Assembly (NCBI GenBank): GCA_000756795.1
Contig: CCSI01000001.1
Span: 806,001-870,000 of the forward strand
Length of the DNA: 64,000 bases
Origin: Qipengyuania vulgaris
GTDB taxonomy: Bacteria; Pseudomonadota; Alphaproteobacteria; Sphingomonadales; Sphingomonadaceae
Direction: 5' to 3'
The notes beneath the pieces were generated by a model that saw nothing but the letters and a program-made list of their open reading frames with translations, searched no databases and was not told the origin of the DNA. Positions 35,421 through 43,636 of the stretch are shown one piece after another; position 1 is the first letter of the stretch, and each line of letters starts with the position of its first letter. Both the position numbers and the translations under genes were made by a program.

Positions 35421-35451
35421 CATATGCACCTTGTAGCAACTACAAGGTCAA
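35421..35451 (-). promoter_or_regulatory. MerR-type promoter/operator for the CDF-czc unit
   Basis: On the minus strand TTGACC (35451-35446) and a CATATG -10 region (35426-35421) are separated by 19 nt, the long spacer typical of MerR-activated promoters. The spacer holds the perfect 9-bp inverted repeat ACCTTGTAG-TTG-CTACAAGGT (35428-35448). The divergent merR-like gene starts 7 nt past the operator end. Metal-bound regulator would untwist the spacer and activate leftward transcription. Confidence 0.85.
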
Positions 35452-35454
35452 GCA

Positions 35455-35853
35455 ATGCGTATTGGCGAACTGGCGCGGGCCACCGGAACGAAGGCGGAAA
35501 CGATCCGCTATTACGAGCGCGAGGGCATCCTGCCCGCTGCCGATCGAACTGACAGCAACTACCGCGATTATTCGACCGAACATCTGCAAATGCTTACCTT
35601 CGTCAGAAGGGCGCGTGGCTTGGGTTTCAACATGGCGCAGGTGCGTGAGTTGCTCGCCCTGTCCGATCATGACGAAAAGCCATGTCAGGATGTCGATCAG
35701 CTTGTTCGGCAGCAATTGGGCGATGTCGAGCGAAGGATCGCCGACCTCGTGTCACTGCGCGAAGAACTCAATCAGATGCTGCATTCGTGCGACGCCGACA
35801 AGATTGGCGAGTGCCGGATCGTTGAGAGCATGGCTCGCCCAATCGCGCGCTAG
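35455..35853 (+). CDS. MerR-family divalent-metal-responsive activator (CadR/PbrR/ZntR type)
   Basis: 132 aa. The N-terminal winged helix-turn-helix (MRIGELARATGTKAETIRYYEREG) is typical. The dimerisation helix and effector loop have cysteines at 77 (KPCQD), 112 and 120 (SCDADKIGEC), the pattern of Cd/Pb/Zn sensors rather than CueR. It should activate the divergent CDF-DUF3703-methyltransferase series and perhaps czc. The start lies close to its own operator (35428-35448), so it probably represses itself. Confidence 0.88.
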   Translation: MRIGELARATGTKAETIRYYEREGILPAADRTDSNYRDYSTEHLQMLTFVRRARGLGFNMAQVRELLALSDHDEKPCQDVDQLVRQQLGDVERRIADLVSLREELNQMLHSCDADKIGECRIVESMARPIAR

Positions 35854-35963
35854 TCTGCTTTTAGGCGCCTCAAGGGTGGCGCAGAATGACGGAAATGGGG
35901 GCGCGAAGCGGACAATCAGCTTATATGGTCGGTTAGCATGCTAATTCGTCGAGTGAGTTCCAA

Positions 35964-36335
35964 CTACTTACCGACCTCAGCGTCGAGATACTGACGAACG
36001 ACGTATAGATCGCTGACGTTTCCCGCCATCATTCTATCCAACGCGCTTCTCCCGCCAAAAATCGGAGCTTTGTTCGGTTCGCGTACCCATGCATTCGCGA
36101 GCTCCGGAGTAGGTAAAAGAATGTTGATCGCCTGAAAAATGCCGAGCACGTAGGAGATACGCTCTAAAGTGTCTTCGCTCAGGATCGGCCCCCTCCCTTC
36201 GGCCCACTGAGCCAGCTGAGGAAGATCGGTTTGGCCCAAGAGTGCAAGTTGTTCTTTCTGGTCTAATCGCCACAGCCTTGCAATTTTGAAGAATGCTCGA
36301 AGGGCGACCCTGCTTTTCTCGATTGCATCGATCAT
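35964..36335 (-). CDS. Xre/MbcA/ParS-type antitoxin (DUF2384), no toxin partner seen
   Basis: 123 aa. The N-terminal helical part (ALRAFFKIARLWRLDQKEQLALLG) is HTH-like. The C-terminal DUF2384 domain contains PNKAPIFGGRSALDRMMAGNVSDLYVVRQYLDA, the signature of antitoxins that pair with RES toxins. The RES gene usually follows directly, but here the next gene downstream is the convergent merR, with 110 nt between. It may be a remnant or an orphan regulator. Confidence 0.8.
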   Translation of the reverse strand: MIDAIEKSRVALRAFFKIARLWRLDQKEQLALLGQTDLPQLAQWAEGRGPILSEDTLERISYVLGIFQAINILLPTPELANAWVREPNKAPIFGGRSALDRMMAGNVSDLYVVRQYLDAEVGK

Positions 36336-36646
36336 TGGGGCCTATCTCCCATAAGATGAGGGAAGAAATGATAGTTTGTAGCCACCAGATGCTTGGGGAA
36401 CAATTCCATCTCCCGGATTGAGTGGGGATGACAAATTTGCCCCCTGATGCAATAGCCCCGACAACGCCGCAGAAAGAGCGGCGCGGGGCGTAGTAACCTC
36501 GCTGAATGACTGAGGCTTGGTCAGTGCTTCTGGCCGGGTTGCTGTCGTGTATGTCCAGGGCCCTGCCTAAAGACGGCAGCGCGTCCGGACTCAGTCTCGG
36601 ATGTTACTACGGCCCGGCTCTTGAGCTGGTCAGGGAGTAACTTTCG
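36336..36646. other. structured intergenic segment upstream of a small gene
   Basis: No gene is seen. A strong local hairpin at 36455-36489 pairs GCCCCG/CGGGGC and CGCCGC/GCGGCG around AGAAAGA, with an ACAA bulge. Directly after it CGTAGTAAC (36489-36497) is the exact reverse complement of GTTACTACG (36603-36611), which would enclose about 105 nt. Inside are CTGCC...GGCAG and ACTGA...TCAGT stems. This could be a structured RNA or a leader of the 101-aa gene that follows. No terminator T-run is present. Confidence 0.4.
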
Positions 36647-36952
36647 ATGCGTATCAAGATGGCGGGAGCCTACACTACTTACGAATTTCTAGATGCCATG
36701 GATTGCATCGTGCAGTCGCTGGAAGCGAATGGCTTGCAAGAGATCCGGGGAGCAAACCTTTATCTCCAGCCTTTCAGATATGGGCGTCTGCTCGAGTTCG
36801 AAGATCAAGAGACCGGCGTACCTTTCACCCTTGTGAAGTTTGAGGGGCGTGAGAAGCGCAAGTTCAAAATTCGGTCTCCCCGCATTCGCCCGATGATAAG
36901 CCAGGTCGAAGACAATCAAGACGAAAAGGATAACTCTGACCCGCCGGCATGA
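36647..36952 (+). CDS. hypothetical protein, 101 aa
   Basis: A short acidic/basic protein with a mixed alpha/beta pattern (EFLDAMDCIVQSLEANGLQEIRGANLYL...). It has a basic KFEGREKRKFKIRSPR stretch and an acidic tail. No family was recognised. An AGGGAG ribosome-binding sequence precedes the ATG by about 10 nt. It lies between the structured segment and the recombination operon and has no obvious metal-binding residues. Confidence 0.45.
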   Translation: MRIKMAGAYTTYEFLDAMDCIVQSLEANGLQEIRGANLYLQPFRYGRLLEFEDQETGVPFTLVKFEGREKRKFKIRSPRIRPMISQVEDNQDEKDNSDPPA

Positions 36953-37067
36953 GAGCTTCGCGAGCCCGGCGATATGATCAGACACCTCCCTACCTACCAC
37001 GCTAATCTTCCCTGGAAGATCGACAACCTGTCGCCGGTGATACGCCCAGTGCTCTCAGGCACTAGTT

Positions 37068-37544
37068 TCACGATTTGCGATTAGTCGGTTTCTTGCCACC
37101 GGTCTTATCCGTCGCACCTTTCCACGGCTTCTCTGTTGGCTTCTCTAACTCTCGAGTGGAGATGCCCAGGCGGATCGCATTTGCGACGTGAAGCATGATG
37201 CGCTCGTCCAGCGCGGAAATCTTATCCTGAAGCGTGGCTTTTTCGGCTTCCAGTTCACGGACACGCACCCGCAATCGATCTTCATCAATGCTCAAAAGTC
37301 GCGGCGTCTTACCGCTATCACGGAACCGCCGATACTCCGCCACTTTCGCGTTATAGGCCTCGGATATCGGATCGTGCGCCGATAACGCCTGCCGAGTGTA
37401 GCTGCGCCTTGTGACGCCGAGAGCGATCTCGCAAATCTGATCCCACGTTGGCCGAACCTGATAGGACATCTCAGCGATCTGAGAGACGATGGCCTTTATA
37501 TCTCGGGGCGTTAGACGAGAGCCAGGCGGGGAACTACGCATCAT
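37068..37544 (-). CDS. ginD: GinD/TnpC-like coiled-coil accessory protein of the recombination operon
   Basis: 158 aa. The N-terminal half is helical and could contact DNA (TPRDIKAIVSQIAEMSYQVRPTWDQICEIALGVTRRS). A coiled coil follows (RLRVRVRELEAEKATLQDKISALDERI), and the tail is Lys-rich. A small helical protein after three tyrosine recombinases is the fourth gene of the GInt operon, where it is required for excision and integration. Tn554 TnpC is similar in layout. The start overlaps the end of the preceding recombinase by 11 nt. Confidence 0.75.
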   Translation of the reverse strand: MMRSSPPGSRLTPRDIKAIVSQIAEMSYQVRPTWDQICEIALGVTRRSYTRQALSAHDPISEAYNAKVAEYRRFRDSGKTPRLLSIDEDRLRVRVRELEAEKATLQDKISALDERIMLHVANAIRLGISTRELEKPTEKPWKGATDKTGGKKPTNRKS

Positions 37545-39600
37545 CGTTCCCGAATTTCCTCAAGGTCTCCTGCGGCAGTTGGACTATGGTCCCATCTGGC
37601 AGCGTCGCGTCGTCATGCACAGCAATGATACGTTTGAACGCGTTTGCAGATGACTGGTGAGCCGCTAACCAATTGTCTGCCCCCCAAGTCTCATCGTCTG
37701 CTTCAGCCTTAGCGATATTGATAATAGATTCTGTCTGTTCGAGATTGGCTACGGCGCGGTCGCGAGAGGACTGATCGCCCTTGATAATGCGATGTTGAGG
37801 GCATTCCTCGCATGCGCCATGCTCAGCGCAAGGTAACGAGTCCCAGGGGTGAACGCAGACTCCAAGATCAGTAACATGCGCCGTGGCCGTGGTGCTGGCA
37901 ATGAACTCTTCGCGCCGTATTGGATCTTGAATCGCTAGGACCCAGTCTGCAATCGGGCCAGTTGCTTCTCCTAATCGCAGCCTATTCCGAAGACCTTCGG
38001 CGCGAGCGACCGGTGTAACGTGCTGATATGCCGCATTCTGGGTTACCTTTGATCTTCCCATCCAGCGCGCGATTTCGATTTCTGACAAGGAACCTTCGGC
38101 AGCCAGCGTGTTGAGCAAGTGTCGAAACTGGTGCGAGTTCAGCCGCAGCGGCCTGCCTGCTTCGTCGAGGTACCCCAAACGCTCAAATATCGAGGGCTGA
38201 TTGCCGTTTGCCTGGCTGACCAAATATACCTGAACCATTGCGTCCGACAGCAATTGCACCGTCCCGCGCAAACCCGCCTGAAGTGTCCGTTTAACAAAAT
38301 ATAGTGGGATCGTGAATAACGCCTCAGAGATATCGAGATTACCGACCTCACCGTTTAAGACGTTACCCTTCTTCGACCTTTCCCAGGTGCAATTTCTTAC
38401 ATCACCAATCTGCACGCATTGAATTCGCCTATTCCCTACAAGCTCCGAGAAAATCTCTATTCCAGCCCCTTTGACGAATTGTGATCCAGCAGCGCCGGGA
38501 TTTTTCTCTGTTAAACCCAAAACCTGTGCGACTTGAACTAACGATATTAGCTCCTCAGGCGGCTTCCGGTCCCATGGTTCTCCGAAAATCGTCGATCTTG
38601 GATGGTCACGTTGATGAACGGCGATGTCATGATAAGGCTTAGTTATCCTCTGCAAATCGGCAATCGCTCGCATGGCCAAGTCGACCAGGACGGTTGGCAC
38701 CCACTTGATTTGCGATACAGTATGCCCTCCCTTCTCTGGCCAATATCGGAGACCTACTCGATTTGCGGGGCGACCAAACTTATCGAGCAGAGGTTCTCCA
38801 CTTTCGTCGTAAAGTGGCTCTTCGACCAGCGTATCTCGAGGCAAAGTCAGAACTTCGTTGATACGGAACCCCCCGCACAACAAGAGATCTATCGCTCGCT
38901 GGATGACAAGATCACGGTCATCAAGACCTTCTCTAGAGGAAATCTCTGAGAGGGCATCCAAAGCGGAAGCCTCAGGCAGCATTTCGTGGCGTCGGGCGGT
39001 CGCCTTTGCACCAACCCGATCATGCTTGTGATCACGCTTAATGCGGTTTTTCCAACGGATTGGGACCGCAGTGACGCCCGCGCGATCCATCTCGTCGGAA
39101 ATGATTGCTAGCTTACTGCCAATGTTAGATGCTCCCTGCCCCATGTTTGCTTGTGCCCTATTGGCGGCGGCATCGAAGTCACCATGCTTGAGATCCAGTG
39201 GATCACCACCGCGATCCTTCAATTCGTCAAAGAGTAGCCTCGCTGCGGCGATCAGTGTTTGCGACTGTCCAACTGCGTAGGGTCGCGCAGCTCGAGTGTT
39301 GTACGCGCAAATCACGGCCTTCACGAACGACATGAATGGTTCTGGAAATTCGCCAGGATCCGGGGTGTTCGCAGATCGAAGACTGAAAACAAGACCACCT
39401 TCGCTGGCTGAAGATTGTCTGCTGGTCTTGGGAAAATCCCAGCGAGCGGAGTCCCATTCATCGACATTAATCGGATTCAGCCGCCGCCATTTAGAGATGA
39501 AGTTCTCAAAAGCGGTACGCGCATTCACCTTCGCTCGAGGTTCAAAACCGACAACGTGATCGTTATCGCCGTTGGTCGACGACCGAGATTGTTCTGCCAT
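37534..39600 (-). CDS. ginC: tyrosine recombinase, GinC/TnpB-like
   Basis: 688 aa, large for a tyrosine recombinase. The C-terminal catalytic domain shows the first Arg in LLCGGFRINEVLTL, the His-x-x-Arg box in LNSHQFRHLLNTLAAEG and the nucleophile Tyr in AAYQHV. A Cys/His cluster near the C-terminus (CVHPWDSLPCAEHGACEECPQH) is a probable zinc-binding finger, as in other large GInt/Tn554 recombinases. The ATG at 39600 lies just past the ginB stop and has GAGGGA upstream. A start at 39630 would overlap ginB by 29 nt. Confidence 0.82.
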   Translation of the reverse strand: MAEQSRSSTNGDNDHVVGFEPRAKVNARTAFENFISKWRRLNPINVDEWDSARWDFPKTSRQSSASEGGLVFSLRSANTPDPGEFPEPFMSFVKAVICAYNTRAARPYAVGQSQTLIAAARLLFDELKDRGGDPLDLKHGDFDAAANRAQANMGQGASNIGSKLAIISDEMDRAGVTAVPIRWKNRIKRDHKHDRVGAKATARRHEMLPEASALDALSEISSREGLDDRDLVIQRAIDLLLCGGFRINEVLTLPRDTLVEEPLYDESGEPLLDKFGRPANRVGLRYWPEKGGHTVSQIKWVPTVLVDLAMRAIADLQRITKPYHDIAVHQRDHPRSTIFGEPWDRKPPEELISLVQVAQVLGLTEKNPGAAGSQFVKGAGIEIFSELVGNRRIQCVQIGDVRNCTWERSKKGNVLNGEVGNLDISEALFTIPLYFVKRTLQAGLRGTVQLLSDAMVQVYLVSQANGNQPSIFERLGYLDEAGRPLRLNSHQFRHLLNTLAAEGSLSEIEIARWMGRSKVTQNAAYQHVTPVARAEGLRNRLRLGEATGPIADWVLAIQDPIRREEFIASTTATAHVTDLGVCVHPWDSLPCAEHGACEECPQHRIIKGDQSSRDRAVANLEQTESIINIAKAEADDETWGADNWLAAHQSSANAFKRIIAVHDDATLPDGTIVQLPQETLRKFGNDDA

Positions 39601-39601
39601 G

Positions 39602-41158
39602 CTATCCCTCACCACTGCGACGCGCGGCACAGCGAGTGATCACCTCGGCGATGGCGAGCATTGTTCGATCGTGTATTTGCGTCATCTTTGGATCGGCACC
39701 GGCAGCAAGCCGTTCATTTCGGCGGCGCTCCAGTTCATCGAAGACTTGCTCGTGTGGGCCGTCGAGCCATGCCTGGAAATGACTACAAGTATAGCAGGCA
39801 ATTGGTGCCATGAGCCCACAGAAGCCGAACGAGCCGCATGAACCAACTGGCTCTAAAGATTTGAGCGTCGGACTGTAGTGCTTGATGCGGCTAGCCTTAT
39901 CGCGAGCTCGCGTTGCTCCAGTTTCGTCGTCAATGACAACACCCATAAAGGCCTGAGCGATTGGTGCGAGAGCCAACCCCATTGCCTTATCTAATCGCGT
40001 AACCACGTCGGAGCGCGAATTGAAATATACCATCACTGTGCCGGTGTCGCTGTGATCAAGCGCATCTGCGACCTCTTGTGGAGATGCGCCGATGGCGACC
40101 AACTTTGTGGCGAAAGTATAGCGTAACCTGCGTGGAGTAAGATGAAGCGCTCCCCCATCGTGCGCGCGAAGATCGAGGGAGTTGGCAATGTGTCTGAGGG
40201 CTTGACCGAAATAGCTTACTTGAGTGCGAAATCTTTGGTGAGCAAATGCGGTTCCCACTAGGCTCTTTCGCTCTGACCCCCGAATTAGTGGTCGAAATTC
40301 GCCCGCTGCTGACTTCTCCAAACGGTTCTCGGCCAGCAATAGACGAATTTGCGATGCTAACTCAGGAATCACCGTTCGGGTGCGAAACTGGTCCCGTTCT
40401 CCGGGTGTTCTCTTCTTAATCCGCGGGATTCGAAGTTCAAAAACTTCGCTTCCGTCGCCCAGTTTGGTGGAGATGAAATCTTCTTCGGCAATTAAAGACA
40501 GGCTTCGAGGATTGCATCCAAAGCACAGGAACAACCACGCAACAACACGCTGCTTTAAAGTAAGCCTTTCGGCCTTTGGAGAACGCAGGGCAGCCTCAAA
40601 TGCCTCATATTCGCTCTTTCGCAGAGGTCCGCTCTTGGGGTCCTGTCGCAGAACAGCAGCACCTTTTGGCGCAGCCTTAAGCACAATAGCATCGAGCGAG
40701 GAAGCGACATCCTCGTCGAAGCCATACAGTCCAGAATCTACCGACCATACATACCACCGGATGTAAGCGCCAAGAAAGCTGACATGATGTTCGCTGCTGA
40801 CAGGACCGGCGAGTGCCTTTGCAAATTTGTGGTAAGTTTGCAGTCCGAGGAAACCGACTTCTGAAAGATCATCGCTGGCCTGAGCGACAATCTCCCGCGC
40901 CCCTAGGCGATTGAGGTATTCAAGCTGATTTTGGGCGTGTGCGGGGCTGGACGTTGCAACTAGACAACGAATATAAGCTCTAAGAGAGAACCAGACTGCT
41001 TCCGGAACTTCCTCGAAAGGTTGCCATCTCACGACGCTATCTGCACTTAGTCTCCACGTCGCACCGGACGTATCAATCGTCGCGCCGGAGAAAGCTAGAA
41101 CGTCTGTCTCCTCAGTTTCTGGTACTACGTCGTTCGCGAGCAGGTAGGTGGCATTCAT
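39602..41158 (-). CDS. ginB: tyrosine recombinase, GinB-like
   Basis: 518 aa. The catalytic domain has FGCNPRSLSLI around the first Arg, the LTPRRLRYTFATKL box with Arg, and DHSDTGTVMVYFN with the nucleophile Tyr. A C-terminal Cys-rich stretch (CGSFGFCGLMAPIACYTCSHF) suggests a zinc finger. It probably acts with GinA and GinC on the island ends. It follows ginA by 35 nt and runs directly into ginC. Confidence 0.8.
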   Translation of the reverse strand: MNATYLLANDVVPETEETDVLAFSGATIDTSGATWRLSADSVVRWQPFEEVPEAVWFSLRAYIRCLVATSSPAHAQNQLEYLNRLGAREIVAQASDDLSEVGFLGLQTYHKFAKALAGPVSSEHHVSFLGAYIRWYVWSVDSGLYGFDEDVASSLDAIVLKAAPKGAAVLRQDPKSGPLRKSEYEAFEAALRSPKAERLTLKQRVVAWLFLCFGCNPRSLSLIAEEDFISTKLGDGSEVFELRIPRIKKRTPGERDQFRTRTVIPELASQIRLLLAENRLEKSAAGEFRPLIRGSERKSLVGTAFAHQRFRTQVSYFGQALRHIANSLDLRAHDGGALHLTPRRLRYTFATKLVAIGASPQEVADALDHSDTGTVMVYFNSRSDVVTRLDKAMGLALAPIAQAFMGVVIDDETGATRARDKASRIKHYSPTLKSLEPVGSCGSFGFCGLMAPIACYTCSHFQAWLDGPHEQVFDELERRRNERLAAGADPKMTQIHDRTMLAIAEVITRCAARRSGEG

Positions 41159-41193
41159 CTAAGCCCGTATAAGCAATTGAACCAAAGCGGCAA

Positions 41194-42369
41194 TTACTCG
41201 TCGATCTTGTCCACGACCTCTCGTTGAATCCTTTCTAGTCTCTTCATCGTGCTGCGCCTTATGGAAGCTTTTCCGTAAACATCGGGCATGTCTGAATTAT
41301 CTGACCAACCAAACGCATAGGTCCGCTCTCTTCTAGAGATATCTGGATCCACACTCGTCCGTTCATCATCCTCGGTCCACCGATCATTTGCATCGTGGCG
41401 AAGCACATGCTGCATTAGTCCAGCCAACTTGGGATGCCTTGACCGAAGTTGCTCATAAATTTGCCGTCCTCGACGAAGGCTCAAGGGTGCGCCTGTCCGA
41501 GAAACGAAAATGTAAGGATTTCTCCGGGCATTAGGATACTTCCCCCGGTCGCTCCGCTCATTCAGCCAATCATCGAGCACTGTTCGAAGCTTCTCGTCAA
41601 TTGCTAATGTGCGGCCAAATGTCTTCACCAAAGCTGGATCGGAGCGTGTCTCGTCGGGGTCATCTGGTCGACGATGAATCGTTATGGTGGCAGGGTTCGA
41701 ACGGTTGTCGTAATCTTTGCGCTTCAGCGAGAATTCTTCTCCTGATCGCAATCCCAGAGCGTAGGACAGCAAAACGATCGCGTGATTCCGTATCTGTAAA
41801 GGTCTTTGAAATGGGTTTCCGGGGTCCCCTGGCTTGATCACTCGCAGCAACAGATCTCGCTCTTGGGATCTTAGCCCAAGGCGGTCATTGAGAGAAACAC
41901 CATCACTCGCCTTCGGACTGAGGCGCTTTGCGCGCTTCTCAAAAGCCGCGAAAGCTTCCGAAATGGTTGGGTGGGTATGTTCCGGTGCATATTGAAGGAC
42001 CTCTTCCACCCGGAAGGCAAAGTAGTCCAGGAACGTCGAATAATAGTGGCTTGCTGCTTGGCCGGAAATTCGTCCATCGCCCTTACTACGAGTGAGGCAG
42101 CGTTCACGTAACCGAGACAACTCTTCGAGGCCCAAGAACCGGGCCGAAGATATCCGTTGTTCGATGTCGATATTCAAATCGCGCATTAGAGTAAGACCGA
42201 TTCTAATACCGCGTAACTTACTCCTCAACGTGCTCGAGCTTGCGCCTGTCGGTCGAATAGCGGCGAATGTGTATCGAATGACGTGAGCATCAGGCAGTCC
42301 AGTTTTGGTGTCGGCGAGCAGATATAGCACCTCGCCATCTGACATCCTGACCTGTCGAAACTCATACAT
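41194..42369 (-). CDS. ginA: tyrosine recombinase, GinA/TnpA-like
   Basis: 391 aa. Catalytic-domain residues are Arg in YALGLRSGEEFSL, the HVLRHDAND box and a Tyr near the end (MPDVYGKAS). An N-terminal SAM-like helical domain is present. It is the first gene of the recombination operon, 143 nt from the dnaN stop. A copy of the end repeat (42384-42404) lies 15 nt upstream of its start and may serve both as recombinase binding site and as operator. Confidence 0.8.
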   Translation of the reverse strand: MYEFRQVRMSDGEVLYLLADTKTGLPDAHVIRYTFAAIRPTGASSSTLRSKLRGIRIGLTLMRDLNIDIEQRISSARFLGLEELSRLRERCLTRSKGDGRISGQAASHYYSTFLDYFAFRVEEVLQYAPEHTHPTISEAFAAFEKRAKRLSPKASDGVSLNDRLGLRSQERDLLLRVIKPGDPGNPFQRPLQIRNHAIVLLSYALGLRSGEEFSLKRKDYDNRSNPATITIHRRPDDPDETRSDPALVKTFGRTLAIDEKLRTVLDDWLNERSDRGKYPNARRNPYIFVSRTGAPLSLRRGRQIYEQLRSRHPKLAGLMQHVLRHDANDRWTEDDERTSVDPDISRRERTYAFGWSDNSDMPDVYGKASIRRSTMKRLERIQREVVDKIDE

Positions 42370-42383
42370 ATCGGCCCCCGATC

Positions 42384-42404
42384 TTTACACTCCAGATACT
42401 GCCG
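42384..42404 (+). repeat. island end repeat, inner right copy (TTTACACT-N5-TACTGCCG)
   Basis: A direct repeat of the terminal copy at 42488-42510, with the same half-sites but a 5-nt spacer (CCAGA) instead of 7. It lies just upstream of ginA. Paired direct repeats at one end suit arm-type sites bound by several recombinase subunits. Confidence 0.65.
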
Positions 42405-42487
42405 GGTGCGATCTGCCGATATATACACTTCCTAAGTCGAAGTGGAAGCGAAAACCACTGCTAAACCTGACAGTTAGCAGCAAACGC

Positions 42488-42510
42488 TTTACACTCTAGA
42501 CTTACTGCCG
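42488..42510 (+). repeat. island end repeat, terminal right copy (TTTACACT-N7-TACTGCCG)
   Basis: TTTACACT-CTAGACT-TACTGCCG, followed immediately by TCTAGACGCG, which contains the dnaN stop codon. It matches the inverted left-end repeat at 7277-7294. The overlapping CGTCTAGACG is a 10-bp palindrome and a likely crossover core. Confidence 0.65.
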
Positions 42511-42511
42511 T

Positions 42512-43636
42512 CTAGACGCGCATCGGCATGAGGACGTAGAGCGCGGGGCTGTCGTCGTTTTTGCGGATCAGCGTCGGCGCACCGGCGTCGGCGAGGTGGA
42601 TTTCCACCTCGTCGGCGTCGATCTGGCTGAGGATGTCCTTCAGGTAACCGGCGTTGAAGCCGATTTCGAAGCCGTCCGAGCCGTATTCCGCGGCCAGTTC
42701 TTCCGACGCCGTACCGTTGTCGGGCGAGGTGACGGTGAGCGTCACGCGGTCCTTGTCGAGGCCCATCTTCACCGCGCGGGTCTTCTCGGTAGCGATGGTC
42801 GCCACGCGGTCGACACCGGCGAAGAAGCTTTTCGGATCGATTTTCAGCAGCTTGTCATTGCCGGTCGGAATGACGCGCGAGTAATCGGGGAAGGTTCCGT
42901 CGATGAGCTTGCTGGTGAGGACAACACCGCCCTCGCCGCCAAGCGTGAAGCGGATCTTGCTGGCCGAGAGGTCAATCTGGACATCGCCGTCCATCTTCTC
43001 GTCGAGCAGCTTGCGCAGTTCCGCCACGGCTTTGCGCGGCACGATGACGTCGGGCATGCCTTCTGCGCCTTCCGGGCGGGCCAGCGTGAAGCGCGCGAGG
43101 CGGTGGCCGTCGGTTGCGGCGGCCTTGAGGACCGGCTGGTCTTCGTCCGAAACATGCAGGAAGATACCGTTGAGGTAGTAGCGCGTTTCTTCGGTCGAGA
43201 TGGCGAAGCGCGTGCGGTCGACCATTTCGGCCAGCGTCTTGGCAGGCAGCGAGAAGCTGGTCGGCAAATCGCCTTCGACAATCACGGGGAAGTCGTCGCG
43301 TGGCAGCGTCGGCAACTTGAAGCGACTGCGCCCCGCTTTCACGTCCATCCGGTTTTCGGCGGTTTCGAGGCTGACCTGGCTACCTTCGGGCAGCTTGCGC
43401 GCGATGTCGAACAGGAGGTGGGCCGATACGGTGATCGAGCCTTCGCTCTCGACGCTGGCGGCTTCGATATGTTCGACCACCTGCAAGTCGAGGTCGGTCG
43501 CCATCACCTTCAGCCCGTTACCCTCGGCCTCGATGAGGACGTTCGAGAGGATGGGAATGGTGTTGCGGCGTTCGACCACAGACTGGACGTGGGAGAGACA
43601 GCGCAGCAGCGTCGCGCGTTCGATTGTGGCCTTCAT
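42512..43636 (-). CDS. dnaN: DNA polymerase III beta subunit (sliding clamp)
   Basis: 374 aa, the standard length. The N-terminus MKATIERATLLRCLSHVQSVVERRNTIPILSNVLIE-type sequence (first ten residues MKATIERATL) and the C-terminal YVLMPMRV are typical of the clamp. It holds DNA polymerase III on DNA as a ring dimer. The ATG at 43636 was preferred to 43651 because it gives the conserved N-terminus. The stop codon lies inside the putative insertion core of the island, so the 3' end of this gene appears to be the attachment site. Confidence 0.95.
   Translation of the reverse strand: MKATIERATLLRCLSHVQSVVERRNTIPILSNVLIEAEGNGLKVMATDLDLQVVEHIEAASVESEGSITVSAHLLFDIARKLPEGSQVSLETAENRMDVKAGRSRFKLPTLPRDDFPVIVEGDLPTSFSLPAKTLAEMVDRTRFAISTEETRYYLNGIFLHVSDEDQPVLKAAATDGHRLARFTLARPEGAEGMPDVIVPRKAVAELRKLLDEKMDGDVQIDLSASKIRFTLGGEGGVVLTSKLIDGTFPDYSRVIPTGNDKLLKIDPKSFFAGVDRVATIATEKTRAVKMGLDKDRVTLTVTSPDNGTASEELAAEYGSDGFEIGFNAGYLKDILSQIDADEVEIHLADAGAPTLIRKNDDSPALYVLMPMRV

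Larger units (their letters stand above)
7274..42513 (-). mobile_element. GInt-type genomic island (about 35 kb) inserted at the 3' end of dnaN, carrying metal-resistance cargo
   Basis: The right end carries four adjacent leftward genes: three large tyrosine recombinases (391, 518 and about 690 aa) and a 158-aa coiled-coil protein. This is the ginABCD arrangement that defines GInt elements, which are organised as a gin operon, a cargo region and a short AT-rich 3' end, and which insert site-specifically. All three parts are visible. The cargo (7.9-36.9 kb) encodes copper and Zn/Cd/Co/Ni resistance. The ends are set from the repeat TTTACACT...TACTGCCG, found inverted at 7277-7294 and at 42488-42510, where the recombination operon side meets the dnaN stop codon. 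Exact crossover positions are inferred to within about 10 nt. Confidence 0.75.

Noticed and set aside
36455..36489. The GC-rich hairpin as an intrinsic terminator
   Set aside because: No T-run follows on either strand, so it is described as a structured element instead.
37068..42369. Assignment of the recombinase operon to Tn554 proper or to a RIT element
   Set aside because: Tn554 has two recombinases plus a small protein, and RIT elements have three recombinases of about 300-400 aa without the fourth gene. Three large recombinases plus a coiled-coil gene fit GInt best, though the groups are related.
42384..42513. A tRNA gene as the attachment site of the island
   Set aside because: No tRNA-like sequence (TPsiC arm or CCA end) was found near either end. 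The insertion lies at the dnaN stop codon.
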